Assembly (NCBI GenBank): GCA_036563805.1
Contig: DATCLS010000072.1
Coordinates: 1-22,343 of the forward strand
DNA from: DATCLS01 sp036563805
Lineage (GTDB): Bacteria > Actinomycetota > Acidimicrobiia > Acidimicrobiales > VFJN01
Reading direction: 5' to 3'
DNA length: 22,343 nucleotides
Each line of letters begins with the position of its first letter. Position 1 is the first letter of the stretch. The notes beneath the pieces were generated by a model, which was not told the DNA's origin, did not search any database, and saw nothing but the letters and a program-made list of their open reading frames with translations. Position numbers and translations under genes: made by a program. Shown here in pieces: positions 1 through 7,233 of this stretch.

Positions 1-2
1 TC

Positions 3-140
3 GTCGAACGCTGCTTCGGGCGCCTCAAACAGTTCCGCGGTCTCGCCACCCGCTTCGCCAAGCGCGTCGCCTACTACCGGGCCGAAGTCGTCATCGCCAC
101 CATCGCCATCTGGCTCCGAGACTTACAGGACAGGCCCTAG
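3..140 (+). pseudogene. IS5-type transposase, C-terminal end only (cut by window edge)
   Basis: An open frame enters from the left edge and ends at TAG 138-140, giving 45 residues. It begins VERCFGRLKQFRGLATRF and ends in a hydrophobic helix (VVIATIAIWLRDL). This matches the C-terminal signature of IS5-family DDE transposases, in which the Glu of the VER-x-F-x-x-LK segment is the third catalytic acid. Whether the rest is intact cannot be seen from this window. The stop codon overlaps the prfC stop codon on the other strand (shared bases in CTAG, 137-140), so there is no room for a terminal inverted repeat between the two genes. The copy may therefore be a remnant, or the element's end may lie inside prfC. 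Confidence 0.75.
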
Positions 141-1723
141 CCGGCCGTCCCTTCCGCCACCAGGCGCTCCAGCGTGAGCTCCGGGTGCTCGGACTCGACC
201 CGGGCCAGCCAGTACGGGCTCTCGAACAGGGCGTAGAGCGTGCCGTCGGCCCGGGCGAGCACGCCGACGCCCGGCAGGGCCCGGAGCTGGTCGGCCGAGG
301 CCTCGTCGGTGCGGCGGGCGATCGTGTACTGGGTCGGCGACAGCTCGGTCGGCGCCCCGAACTCGTGCTCGAGCCGCCACAGCGCCACCTCGAGCTGCAT
401 GGGGCCGACGGCGGCCATGACCGGCGCCTGGTCGCCCAGGTCGGGGTCGCGCAGCACCTGGACCACGCCCTCCTCGTCGAGCTGGGCGATGCCTCGGCGG
501 AACTGCTTGAACCGGCCCGTGTCGCGGGCCCGGGCCACCGTGAAGTGCTCGGGGGCGAACTCGGGCAGCCGGGGGAAGCGGACCGGCACCTCGGTGTAGA
601 GGGTGTCGCCCACCCGCACGTCGGCCGCGTTGACCAGCGCCACGATGTCGCCGGGGTAGGCCTCCTCGACCGTGCCCCGCTCCTGGCCGAACACCGAGTG
701 GGCGTACTTGGTGGCGAACGGCCGGCCCGTGGGCTCGTGGATCACGACCATGCCCCGCTCGAACCTGCCGGAGCAGACCCGTACGAACGCCACCCGGTCG
801 CGGTGCGACGGGTCCATGTTGGCCTGAACCTTGAACACGAACGCCGAGAAGGGGTCGTCGAGCTTGCGGGCCGCGCCGTCCTCGTCGAGCCGGGGCGAGG
901 GCGGCGGCGCCAGCTCGACGATGCCGTCGAGCAGCATCCGCACGCCGAAGTTGGTGAGCGCCGAGCCGACGAACACGGGCGTCTGCTCGCCGGCCGCGAA
1001 CAGGTCGCCGTCGAGCGGCCCGCCCACCTCCTCGAGCAGGGTCAGCTCGTCGCGGGCGGCCTTCCAGGCGTCGCCCTCCTCGGCCGCGGCCCGCTCGGGG
1101 TCGACGACCTCCTCGATGGCCTCGGCGGAGCCGTGGGCGGTGCGGGCGAACCGGACGAACGTGTCGGTGCGCCGGTCGATGAGACCCCGGAAGTCGCCGG
1201 CGATGCCCACCGGCCAGGTCACGGGGACGGGCTGAAGGTCGAGGCGCGACTCGATCTCGTCGAGCAGCTCGAGGGGCTCGCGGCCCGGCCGGTCCCACTT
1301 GTTGAGGAACGTGAGCAGCGGCACGTTGCGGGCCCGGCACACCTCGAACAGCTTGAGCGTCTGGGCCTCGATGCCCTTGGCGGCGTCGAGGACCATGACC
1401 GCGGCGTCGACGGCGGCCAGGACCCGGTAGGTGTCCTCGGAGAAGTCGCGGTGGCCGGGCGTGTCGAGCAGGTTGAGCACCTGGTCGCCGTACGGGAACT
1501 GGAGCACGGCCGAGGTGATCGAGATCCCCCGCTTCTGCTCGAGCTCCATCCAGTCGGAGCGGGCGCGGCGGCGCTCGCCCCGGGCCTTGACCTGACCAGC
1601 CTCCTGGACCGCCCCGCCGTACAGGAGGAACTTCTCGGTGAGCGTGGTCTTGCCCGCGTCGGGATGGCTGATGATGGCGAACGTGCGCCGGCGCGCGGCG
1701 AGCTCCGCGGGGAGGGGGGACAT
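137..1723 (-). CDS. prfC: Peptide chain release factor 3 (RF3)
   Basis: The product is 528 residues, essentially the length of E. coli RF3 (529). RF3 is a cytosolic translational GTPase that removes RF1/RF2 from the ribosome after peptide release. Visible motifs are the P-loop SHPDAGKTT (about residues 19-27), the switch segment RGISITSAVLQF, the G3 motif DTPGHRDF and the G4 motif NKWD (usually NKxD). The C-terminal RF3 domain is present (ARDTGRFKQFRRGIAQLDEEGVVQV). I chose ATG at 1721-1723 because MSPLPAELAARRRTFAIISHPD is the normal RF3 N-terminus; the frame stays open about 260 codons further upstream, but only as a GC artefact. A divergent lipoprotein gene begins 45 bp away. The 3' end meets a transposase stop. 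Function is confident. Confidence 0.96.
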   Translation of the reverse strand: MSPLPAELAARRRTFAIISHPDAGKTTLTEKFLLYGGAVQEAGQVKARGERRRARSDWMELEQKRGISITSAVLQFPYGDQVLNLLDTPGHRDFSEDTYRVLAAVDAAVMVLDAAKGIEAQTLKLFEVCRARNVPLLTFLNKWDRPGREPLELLDEIESRLDLQPVPVTWPVGIAGDFRGLIDRRTDTFVRFARTAHGSAEAIEEVVDPERAAAEEGDAWKAARDELTLLEEVGGPLDGDLFAAGEQTPVFVGSALTNFGVRMLLDGIVELAPPPSPRLDEDGAARKLDDPFSAFVFKVQANMDPSHRDRVAFVRVCSGRFERGMVVIHEPTGRPFATKYAHSVFGQERGTVEEAYPGDIVALVNAADVRVGDTLYTEVPVRFPRLPEFAPEHFTVARARDTGRFKQFRRGIAQLDEEGVVQVLRDPDLGDQAPVMAAVGPMQLEVALWRLEHEFGAPTELSPTQYTIARRTDEASADQLRALPGVGVLARADGTLYALFESPYWLARVESEHPELTLERLVAEGTAG

Positions 1724-1768
1724 AGCGACTCGCCAGGCTACCGGCGGCACTACTACGGTCCCGCCACC

Positions 1769-2083
1769 ATGCGACCCTCGTGGACATCTCGAGCTCGCCG
1801 GCGCCCCCTCGTCGCCGCCGTCGCCGCCGGCTTGGTCCTGCTGGTGGGCGTGTCGGCCTGCAGCGACGATGACGACGACCGGATCCCCCAGACCGGCGAG
1901 GTCCAGGAGACGACCACCACCACGGCTGAGGAGACGACCACGACCGAGGCCAGCACCACGGTGCCCCCCGGTGAGTCGGCGACGACCGAGACGGGCGGGG
2001 GCGAGGGTGGCGAGACGACCACCACGAGCGCTGCGCCCGGCGGGGGCGGCGGCGGGCAGACCACGACCACGGCCGCGGGCTGA
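1769..2083 (+). CDS. Small Thr-rich putative lipoprotein, function unknown
   Basis: This 104-residue protein starts at ATG 1769. It has a basic N-terminus (RPSWTSRARRRP), a hydrophobic stretch (LVAAVAAGLVLLVGV) and a lipobox-like VSAC, so it is probably lipidated at that Cys and anchored outside the cytoplasmic membrane. A run of five Asp follows the Cys. The rest is low-complexity Thr/Glu (TTTTTAEETTTTEASTT) and then Gly, typical of disordered, possibly glycosylated, cell-wall-spanning stalks in actinobacteria. No catalytic domain is recognisable. It is divergent from prfC and lies upstream of the PAP2 phosphatase with a 109-bp gap. Existence of the gene is likely because a coherent signal peptide appears in this frame; its function is unknown. 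Confidence 0.65.
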   Translation: MRPSWTSRARRRPLVAAVAAGLVLLVGVSACSDDDDDRIPQTGEVQETTTTTAEETTTTEASTTVPPGESATTETGGGEGGETTTTSAAPGGGGGGQTTTTAAG

Positions 2084-2192
2084 CGGCTCGGCCCCGTGAC
2101 CCGGAGCCCGGAGCTTGGCCGGCGCGGCTCGGCGCCACCCCGGCGCGGCCCGGCGGCGAACACCGTGAACACCGTGCGGTAGGCAGGACCCC
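2084..2192. other. Intergenic region before the PAP2 gene
   Basis: This 109-bp gap is extremely GC-rich. It has a weak 5-bp stem (GGCGC 2121-2125 with GCGCC 2132-2136), and a perfect tandem 9-mer GAACACCGT at 2158-2175 just before the PAP2 start. AGGCAGGA at 2182-2189 could serve as a ribosome binding site for the GTG at 2193. No convincing promoter hexamers or strong terminator are seen. Confidence 0.4.
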
Positions 2193-2927
2193 GTGACCGG
2201 GCCCAGGAACGCGCTCTCGGGCGTCCGGGCCGGCGCGGCGGCCGCCGGCGTGGCCGTCGCCGGCTTGGTGCTGTCGGTCGTCGTGGCCGCCTCGGGCGTG
2301 GGCCGGTGGGAGGTCACCGTCGTCGAGGACGCTCGGGGCGTCACCGACGTCGTCGGCTGGCCGGCCCGGGCGATCATGCAGCTGGGCACGACCTCCGCCG
2401 CCCTGGCGGTGGCGGTGGCCGCCGCGCTCGTCCGCCGCTGGCGGGCCCCGGCGGCCGTGGCCCTCGCCTGGGCCCTGGCCTGGGTCGTCACCCGGTGGGC
2501 CAAGGCCGCGGTCGAGCGGCCCCGGCCCGACCGTGACCTGTGGCGGGACGAGACCGGGGGCTACGGCTACCCGTCGGGCCACACGTCGGTCGCCTTCGCC
2601 CTGGCCACCATCGTCGCCGCCCTGCTGCCCCGCCGGTGGCGGTGGACGCCGTTCGCGGCGGCCGTGATCGTGGGGCTGGCTCGCATGCACGTGGCGGTGC
2701 ACTACCCCATGGACGTGGTCGGCGGCGCGCTGATCGGCCTCGCCGCCGGCCTGACCGCCGTGGCGGTCCTCGACCCGGCCCGCCGCGTGGCCCACGGCCA
2801 GACCCGGGGCCCCGGGCGCGACCCCGCGCCCCACCCGGCCCGCAACTCGGCGAACGACGAGCCACCCGACCCGTCCCCCGACCCGGCGGGCGACCCCCCG
2901 CTCAGGCGCCCGGATCGCGCGCCGTGA
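2193..2927 (+). CDS. PAP2-family membrane phosphatase
   Basis: The product is 244 residues starting at GTG 2193. The three-part PAP2 phosphatase signature is present: KAAVERPRP (K-x6-RP type), YPSGHTSVAF (PSGH with catalytic-support His), and ARMHVAVHYPMDVVGG (R-x5-H-x3-D with the nucleophilic His). Several hydrophobic segments (AAAGVAVAGLVLSVVVAASG, AALAVAVAAALV, TIVAALLP, ALIGLAAGLTAVAVL) fit an integral membrane enzyme. Such enzymes dephosphorylate phosphatidate, undecaprenyl pyrophosphate or related lipids, but the substrate cannot be decided here. The last ~50 residues are a Pro/Asp/Arg-rich tail, probably disordered. The 3' end overlaps the convergent MerR-like gene by 26 bp. Confidence 0.88.
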   Translation: MTGPRNALSGVRAGAAAAGVAVAGLVLSVVVAASGVGRWEVTVVEDARGVTDVVGWPARAIMQLGTTSAALAVAVAAALVRRWRAPAAVALAWALAWVVTRWAKAAVERPRPDRDLWRDETGGYGYPSGHTSVAFALATIVAALLPRRWRWTPFAAAVIVGLARMHVAVHYPMDVVGGALIGLAAGLTAVAVLDPARRVAHGQTRGPGRDPAPHPARNSANDEPPDPSPDPAGDPPLRRPDRAP

Positions 2928-3702
2928 GCGCCCGGATCAGCGCCTCGCGCTCGGCCGGCGTCCCGTGCCGGTCGATCTCGGTCTGGGCGGCGTCGAGGAC
3001 GGCGCGCTCCACCTGGTAGGCGACGAGCTGGCCGACGATCCCGGCCAGCGTCCGGACCGACGCCGCCACCCGGGTCGCCTTCTCGCCGTCGGCCCGGTCG
3101 GGCCGCCGCAGGCGGAACCCGACCAGCTCCGACCACGCGGCCATCACCTCCCGCCCCAGCTCGTCGGACGCCTCGAGCAGCGGGCGGGCGATGCGCAGCA
3201 GGTCGTCGAGCGACAGGCCGACGCCGAGCAGGGTGAGGACGTGGCGGACGAAGCGGACGTCGGCGTCGCTGTACAGCTCCCCGCCGTCGAGGTGGTGGGG
3301 CCGGAGCAGCCGGGAGGCGGTCAACGCCCGCAGGACCTCGACCGGCACGCCGCTGCGCTCGGCCACGTCGCCCAGCCGGAGCACGGCGTGCTCGTCGGTG
3401 GGGCCGGCGACGGCGCCGTCGGCGCGCTCGTCGTCGAGGGCGTCGGCGATCATGCGCAGCGACCAGCCCCGCTCCTTGAGCTCGCGGATGCGCAGCAGGC
3501 GCTCGCGGTGGTAGGGGCCGTACCAGGCGACCCGCCCCTCGTGGCGGGGCGGCGGGATCAGGCCCTTGGACTGGTACGAACGCAGCGCCTGCACGCTGAT
3601 GCCCGCCTCGGCGGCCAGCTCGCTGGCGCGGAACCGGTCCTCGCCCGTGGGCCGGGGCCTTCCCGTCGGCCGGGGCCTACCCGGCGCGCCTTTCCCTTCC
3701 AT
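2902..3702 (-). CDS. Transcriptional regulator with two MerR-like DNA-binding domains
   Basis: The product is 266 residues from ATG 3700-3702. After a short repeat-rich leader (PRPTGRPRPTG), residues about 24-90 form a MerR winged helix (RFRASELAAEAGISVQALRSYQ, then a wing with WYGPYHRERL). Residues about 107-172 form a second one (LRLGDVAERSGVPVEVLRAL, then LYSDADVRFV). The helical remainder (173-266) could dimerise or bind a ligand; no metal-binding Cys cluster is present. It is divergent from the fatty-acid operon, with the start 118 bp from fabD, so control of that operon is a reasonable inference. An in-frame GTG at 3723 is an alternative start, but it would sit inside the candidate operator. 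The ATG has no clear ribosome binding site. Confidence 0.82.
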   Translation of the reverse strand: MEGKGAPGRPRPTGRPRPTGEDRFRASELAAEAGISVQALRSYQSKGLIPPPRHEGRVAWYGPYHRERLLRIRELKERGWSLRMIADALDDERADGAVAGPTDEHAVLRLGDVAERSGVPVEVLRALTASRLLRPHHLDGGELYSDADVRFVRHVLTLLGVGLSLDDLLRIARPLLEASDELGREVMAAWSELVGFRLRRPDRADGEKATRVAASVRTLAGIVGQLVAYQVERAVLDAAQTEIDRHGTPAEREALIRALTARDPGA

Positions 3703-3820
3703 GACTGCGTAGAAGAATTCCACATTTCTGTGTAACGATCGCGGGGCGGGCCGGTCTGATCCCTTCACCTCCCCGAACACCACTGCCCTGTCCCCGCGTA
3801 CCGGCTCTGGAGGCCACTTC
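3703..3820. promoter_or_regulatory. Divergent promoter region between the MerR-like gene and fabD
   Basis: This 118-bp region is markedly more AT-rich at 3703-3740 than its surroundings. It contains an imperfect palindrome centred near 3726 (TTCCACA, spacer TTTC, TGTGTAA; 6 of 7 pairs match; 3718-3735), a good size for a MerR-family operator. A canonical -35/-10 pair is not obvious. The ribosome binding site GGAGG at 3809-3813 lies 7 nt before the GTG start of fabD. Assignment as operator is inference from position and symmetry. Confidence 0.5.
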
Positions 3821-4756
3821 GTGCCCTATGCAGTGATCTTCCCCGGGCAAGGCGCCGCCGCGCCGGGTGCCGGCGTCCCGTGGCGGGACCACCCCGCCTG
3901 GTCGCTGGTCGCCGAGGCCGAAGCGGTGCTCGACCGACCGCTCGCCCGCCTCCTGCTGGAGGCCGACCAGGACGAGCTGTCCACGACCCGGGCCAGCCAG
4001 CTGGCGGTGTTCCTCACCTCGCTCATGGCGTGGGACGCCTTCTCCGCCCGGGTGGACGAGCCGCCCGTGGCGTTCGCCGGCCACTCGCTGGGCCAGATCA
4101 CGGCGCTGGTGGCCGCCGGGGCGATCGACCGTGCCGACGGGTTCCGCCTGGCGGCGGAGCGGGCCGAGCTGTCCCAGCGCTCGGCTGACGCCAACCCCGG
4201 CCGCATGGCCGCCCTGATCGGCGCCGACCTCGAGGACGCCGAGCGGCTGTGCGCCCAGTTCGACGACGTGTGGGTGGCGAACGACAACGCCCCCGGACAG
4301 GTCGTGATCGCCGGCACCGTGTCCGGGCTGGCCGCCGCGGTCGAGGCTGCCCCCGGAATGGGTCTGCGCAAGCCGCGGGCCCTGGACGTCGGTCACGCCT
4401 TCCACACGCCGCTGCTGGCGGACGCCGCCGAGGGCCTTCGCCCCCTGCTGGAACGGCTCACGTTCCGGACACCGACGGCTCCAATCGTGACAAATACTGA
4501 CGGCAAACCCCAGACCGACCCGTCTTGTTGGGCGCAGCAGTTAACAAGACATCTGGTCGAACCGGTACTGTGGCGGCAGTGCCAGGAAACGCTTCGCGTG
4601 TCTGGGGCTGGCACCTTCGTCGAGCTGGGGCCCGGCCGTGTGCTGGCAGGTTTGGCCAAGCGGACGGTCCCTGACGTGACGGTGCGCAACGTGTCACAAC
4701 CGACAGAGCTGGCCCAGCTGGGAGAGGCCAGCGGTCTCATGGAGGTCGTCCAATGA
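3821..4756 (+). CDS. fabD: Malonyl-CoA:ACP transacylase
   Basis: The product is 311 residues from GTG 3821, preceded by GGAGG at 7-nt spacing. It loads malonyl groups onto ACP. The family motifs are present: FPGQG (oxyanion Gln10), the nucleophile elbow GHSLGQ (Ser89), a conserved Arg region (AAERAELSQR), NAPGQVVIAG, and the catalytic His195 in GHAFHTPLL. The C-terminal FVELGPGRVLAGL is also typical. It is the first gene of the fatty-acid operon and overlaps the next start (ATGA). From about codon 218 to the end the DNA is less GC-rich, and it uses the codons TTA (Leu241) and AGA (Arg243), unlike the rest of the window. The reading frame and motifs remain intact. Confidence 0.95.
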   Translation: MPYAVIFPGQGAAAPGAGVPWRDHPAWSLVAEAEAVLDRPLARLLLEADQDELSTTRASQLAVFLTSLMAWDAFSARVDEPPVAFAGHSLGQITALVAAGAIDRADGFRLAAERAELSQRSADANPGRMAALIGADLEDAERLCAQFDDVWVANDNAPGQVVIAGTVSGLAAAVEAAPGMGLRKPRALDVGHAFHTPLLADAAEGLRPLLERLTFRTPTAPIVTNTDGKPQTDPSCWAQQLTRHLVEPVLWRQCQETLRVSGAGTFVELGPGRVLAGLAKRTVPDVTVRNVSQPTELAQLGEASGLMEVVQ

Positions 4757-5055
4757 TGATCGACGAGGGAATCGGCGGCGACGTGCAGCTCGACATCCAC
4801 GCCGAAGACCTGCACGTGCCCGAGCGGCTCATCGCCGCCCCGGCCGCCGGCATCTTCCGGACGGCCCCGCCCGAGACCGTGACGAGCGAGGGCGAGATCG
4901 TGCACGCTGGTCAGGTGCTCGGCTCGATCGAGGTGATGGGCGAAGCGGTCCCCGTGACCAGCCCGCACACCGGCTTCCTGATGGGTCTCCTGGCACTCCC
5001 CGGCGAGCGGGTCCGATCGGCCCAACCACTCGCCTGGGTGCGGGTCACGACGTGA
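4753..5055 (+). CDS. Biotinyl/lipoyl-carrier-like protein without any lysine
   Basis: The product is 100 residues; ATG 4753 overlaps the fabD stop (ATG at 4756 is an alternative). The pattern matches a biotin carrier (AccB-type) hammerhead domain: LIAAPAAGIFRT, then EIVHAGQVLGSIEVMG, then PHTGFLMGLLALPGERVRSAQPLAWVRV. In AccB the modified site is E-A-M-K-M; the equivalent here is E-V-M-G-E, with Gly at the Lys position. The whole protein contains no lysine, so it cannot be biotinylated or lipoylated. It sits between fabD and fabH with overlapping starts and stops, so it is almost certainly co-translated with them. A structural or scaffolding role in the carboxylase or synthase is possible; its function is unknown. 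Confidence 0.75.
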   Translation: MMIDEGIGGDVQLDIHAEDLHVPERLIAAPAAGIFRTAPPETVTSEGEIVHAGQVLGSIEVMGEAVPVTSPHTGFLMGLLALPGERVRSAQPLAWVRVTT

Positions 5056-6182
5056 CGTCGCTGCCTGCGCCGTCCCTCGGCGGCATCGCGGTGGCCGGGT
5101 GGGGTACCGCGCTGCCGGAACAGAGGGTGACCAACCACGACCTGATGAAGCGGCTCGACACCACCGACGAGTGGATCGTCGAGCGGACCGGCATCCGCGA
5201 GCGCCGCGTCGCCGGGCCCGGCGAGTCGACCGGACCGTTGGCGGTCGCGGCGGCGCGGGCCGCGCTGGAGCGCGCCGGCCTGACCGGCGCCGACATCGAC
5301 CTGGTCGTGGTGGCCACCACCACGCCCGAACGCCCGATCCCGGCCACGGCCGCCCTGGTGGCGGCCGAGCTGGGCACGACCGCCGGCGGCTTCGACCTGA
5401 ACGCCGCCTGCGCCGGGTTCGTTTACGGGCTCACGACGGTCGCGGGCGCGATGGCGTCCGGTGCGGCCTCGACCGCGCTGGTGGTCGGGGCCGACACCAT
5501 GACGAGCGTCACCGACCCCGACGACCGCAGCACCGCCATCCTGTTCGGCGACGGGGCCGGCGCCCTGGTGCTGGTCGGCGGCCCGGCGGCGGGCGGCAGC
5601 GCCGCGGGCACCGCCGGCACGGTCGGGACCACCGCAGCCGGCGTCGACATCGCCGGGGGCGGCCCGGGCCTCGTGGCCTGCGACCTGGTCCACGACCCCG
5701 AGGGCGTCGACCTGCTGTACGTCGAGGCCGGCGGTAGCGGGCGGCCGGCGTCGACCAAGACGGTCGAGTCCCGCGAGCACTACCTGCAGATGGACGGCCG
5801 CGAGGTGTTCCGGCGGGCCGTCCGGGCGGTGACGCTGTCGGTCGAGCGCACGCTCGAGCGGGCCGGCATCGGGCCGGACGACGTGGCGCTTTTCGTCCCC
5901 CACCAGGCCAACGCCCGCATTGTGGACTCCGTCCTGCCCCGGCTGGGCATCCCGCCGGAGCGGACGCTCCGGACGATCGACCACTACGGCAACACCTCCG
6001 CCGCCTCGATCCCGCTGTCGCTGGCGGAGATGGCCGACCGGCAGATGGTCCGGTCCGGCGACCTCGTGCTGCTGAGCGGTTTCGGGGCCGGCCTGTCGGT
6101 CGGCACCGCGCTGTGGCGGTGGGAGACCGTGGCGCCGCGCCGGGCGGGCGCGAGCGAGACGAGCGGAAAGGACGCAGCGTGA
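5052..6182 (+). CDS. fabH: Beta-ketoacyl-ACP synthase III
   Basis: The product is 376 residues from GTG 5052 (GTGA overlap). It condenses an acyl-CoA primer with malonyl-ACP to start each fatty acid. The catalytic triad is visible: Cys120 in NAACAGF, His284 in PHQANARI and Asn314 in HYGNTSAAS. TDEWIVERTGIRERR near residue 38 is the usual N-terminal signature, and GDGAGALVL (167-175) is typical. It is about 50 residues longer than common FabH proteins, owing to a Gly/Ala/Thr-rich insertion around 176-205 and a short C-terminal tail. Which primers it prefers (straight or branched) cannot be read from the sequence. Confidence 0.95.
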   Translation: MTSLPAPSLGGIAVAGWGTALPEQRVTNHDLMKRLDTTDEWIVERTGIRERRVAGPGESTGPLAVAAARAALERAGLTGADIDLVVVATTTPERPIPATAALVAAELGTTAGGFDLNAACAGFVYGLTTVAGAMASGAASTALVVGADTMTSVTDPDDRSTAILFGDGAGALVLVGGPAAGGSAAGTAGTVGTTAAGVDIAGGGPGLVACDLVHDPEGVDLLYVEAGGSGRPASTKTVESREHYLQMDGREVFRRAVRAVTLSVERTLERAGIGPDDVALFVPHQANARIVDSVLPRLGIPPERTLRTIDHYGNTSAASIPLSLAEMADRQMVRSGDLVLLSGFGAGLSVGTALWRWETVAPRRAGASETSGKDAA

Positions 6183-6925
6183 GCGACGGCAGGGTCGCGT
6201 TGGTCACCGGCGCGTCGGGCGGCATCGGCTCGGCCGTGGCCCGCCAGCTGGCGGCCGCCGGCTGCCGGGTGGCGGTCGGCTACGGCGCCTCGGCCGGCGG
6301 GGCCGAGAAGGTGCGGGACGAGATCGCGGGCACCGGCGGCGAGGCGCTGGCGGTGGCCATCGACGTGCGCGACCCCGACGCGGTCGACGCTGCCTTCACG
6401 ACGGTCGAGGACGCCTACGGCCCGGTCGAGATCCTGGTCAACGCGGCCGGCGTCAACCGCGACAAGCTGCTCGTCCAGCTGACCGACGACGACTGGCGCC
6501 ACACGCTCGACATCGACCTGTCCGGCCCGTTCCACACGATGCGGCGGGCGATCCGGCGCATGATCCGGGCCCGGTTCGGCCGGATCGTCAACGTCTCGTC
6601 GATCGTGGCCGCCACCGGCGGCCCGGGCCAGGCCAACTACGCGGCCGCCAAGGCGGGCCTGGTGGGCCTGTCGCGCTCGGTGGCCCGCGAGGTGGCCTCC
6701 CGCAACATCACGGTGAACGTCGTCGAGCCGGGCCCGATCGCCACGGCGATGACCGAGGAGCTGAGCGACGAGCGGCGCGACCAGCTGGCAGGAGCGACCG
6801 CGGTCGGCCGCTTCGGCACGGTCGACGAGGTGGCGGCTGTTGTCGCCTTCCTCGCTTCCGACCAGGCTTCCTACGTGACCGGCGCGATCATTCCGGTCGA
6901 CGGTGGCCTGGGCATGGGTCGCTGA
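6179..6925 (+). CDS. fabG: 3-oxoacyl-ACP reductase
   Basis: The product is 248 residues from GTG 6179, overlapping the fabH stop and preceded by GAAAGGA (about 6166-6172). It is a classical short-chain dehydrogenase: TGASGGIG (10-17) for NADP(H), NAAG (88-91), catalytic Ser140/141 in NVSSIVA, Tyr154 and Lys158 in YAAAK, NVVEPGPIATAM, and the C-terminal VDGGLGMG. It reduces 3-oxoacyl-ACP to 3-hydroxyacyl-ACP. Its place between fabH and acpP supports FabG over other SDR roles. Confidence 0.95.
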   Translation: MSDGRVALVTGASGGIGSAVARQLAAAGCRVAVGYGASAGGAEKVRDEIAGTGGEALAVAIDVRDPDAVDAAFTTVEDAYGPVEILVNAAGVNRDKLLVQLTDDDWRHTLDIDLSGPFHTMRRAIRRMIRARFGRIVNVSSIVAATGGPGQANYAAAKAGLVGLSRSVAREVASRNITVNVVEPGPIATAMTEELSDERRDQLAGATAVGRFGTVDEVAAVVAFLASDQASYVTGAIIPVDGGLGMGR

Positions 6926-6981
6926 CCCGCTGCTGAACCACCCCCCGGGCTCTGCCCCGATCACCCGAAAGGACCATCCAG

Positions 6982-7233
6982 ATGAACCGCTCCGACGCCC
7001 TCGAAGCACTCCGCACGGCGGCCGTCGACGTGCTGCAGGTCAAGCCCGACCAGGTCGTCGAGACCGCCACCTTCGCCGAGGACCTCGAGGCCGACAGCCT
7101 CGACCTGGTCGAGCTGGTGATGTCGCTCGAGGACAGCCTCGACGTGAAGATCGAGGAGGACGACCTCGCCGACGTCAAGACCGTGGGCGACGCCGTCGAT
7201 CTCATTCTGGCGGCCAGCGCCGCCGCCGCGTGA
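6982..7233 (+). CDS. acpP: Acyl carrier protein
   Basis: The product is 83 residues, acidic, with the phosphopantetheine attachment site Ser39 in the EADSLDLVEL motif. Helices typical of ACP surround it (ALRTAAVDVLQVKPDQV before, ELVMSLEDSLDVKIEEDDL after). GAAAGGA at 6967-6973 is a good ribosome binding site 8 nt before ATG 6982. It carries the growing acyl chain for the other enzymes in this operon. The 56-bp gap after fabG is the largest within the operon, and the stop overlaps the fabF start (GTGA). Confidence 0.96.
   Translation: MNRSDALEALRTAAVDVLQVKPDQVVETATFAEDLEADSLDLVELVMSLEDSLDVKIEEDDLADVKTVGDAVDLILAASAAAA

Noticed and set aside
123..2834. Very long open frames on both strands across prfC (for example plus strand 185-1768 and minus strand 123-2834)
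   Set aside because: They run through prfC in other frames and read as Arg/Gly/Pro/Ala-rich noise without domains, as expected from very GC-rich DNA. Only the short lipoprotein at the 3' end of the plus frame has a coherent signal peptide.
3821..3830. GTGCCCTATG at the fabD start, similar to the cob motif
   Set aside because: It is a single, imperfect copy explained by the codons for MPY; no repeat or symmetry around it.
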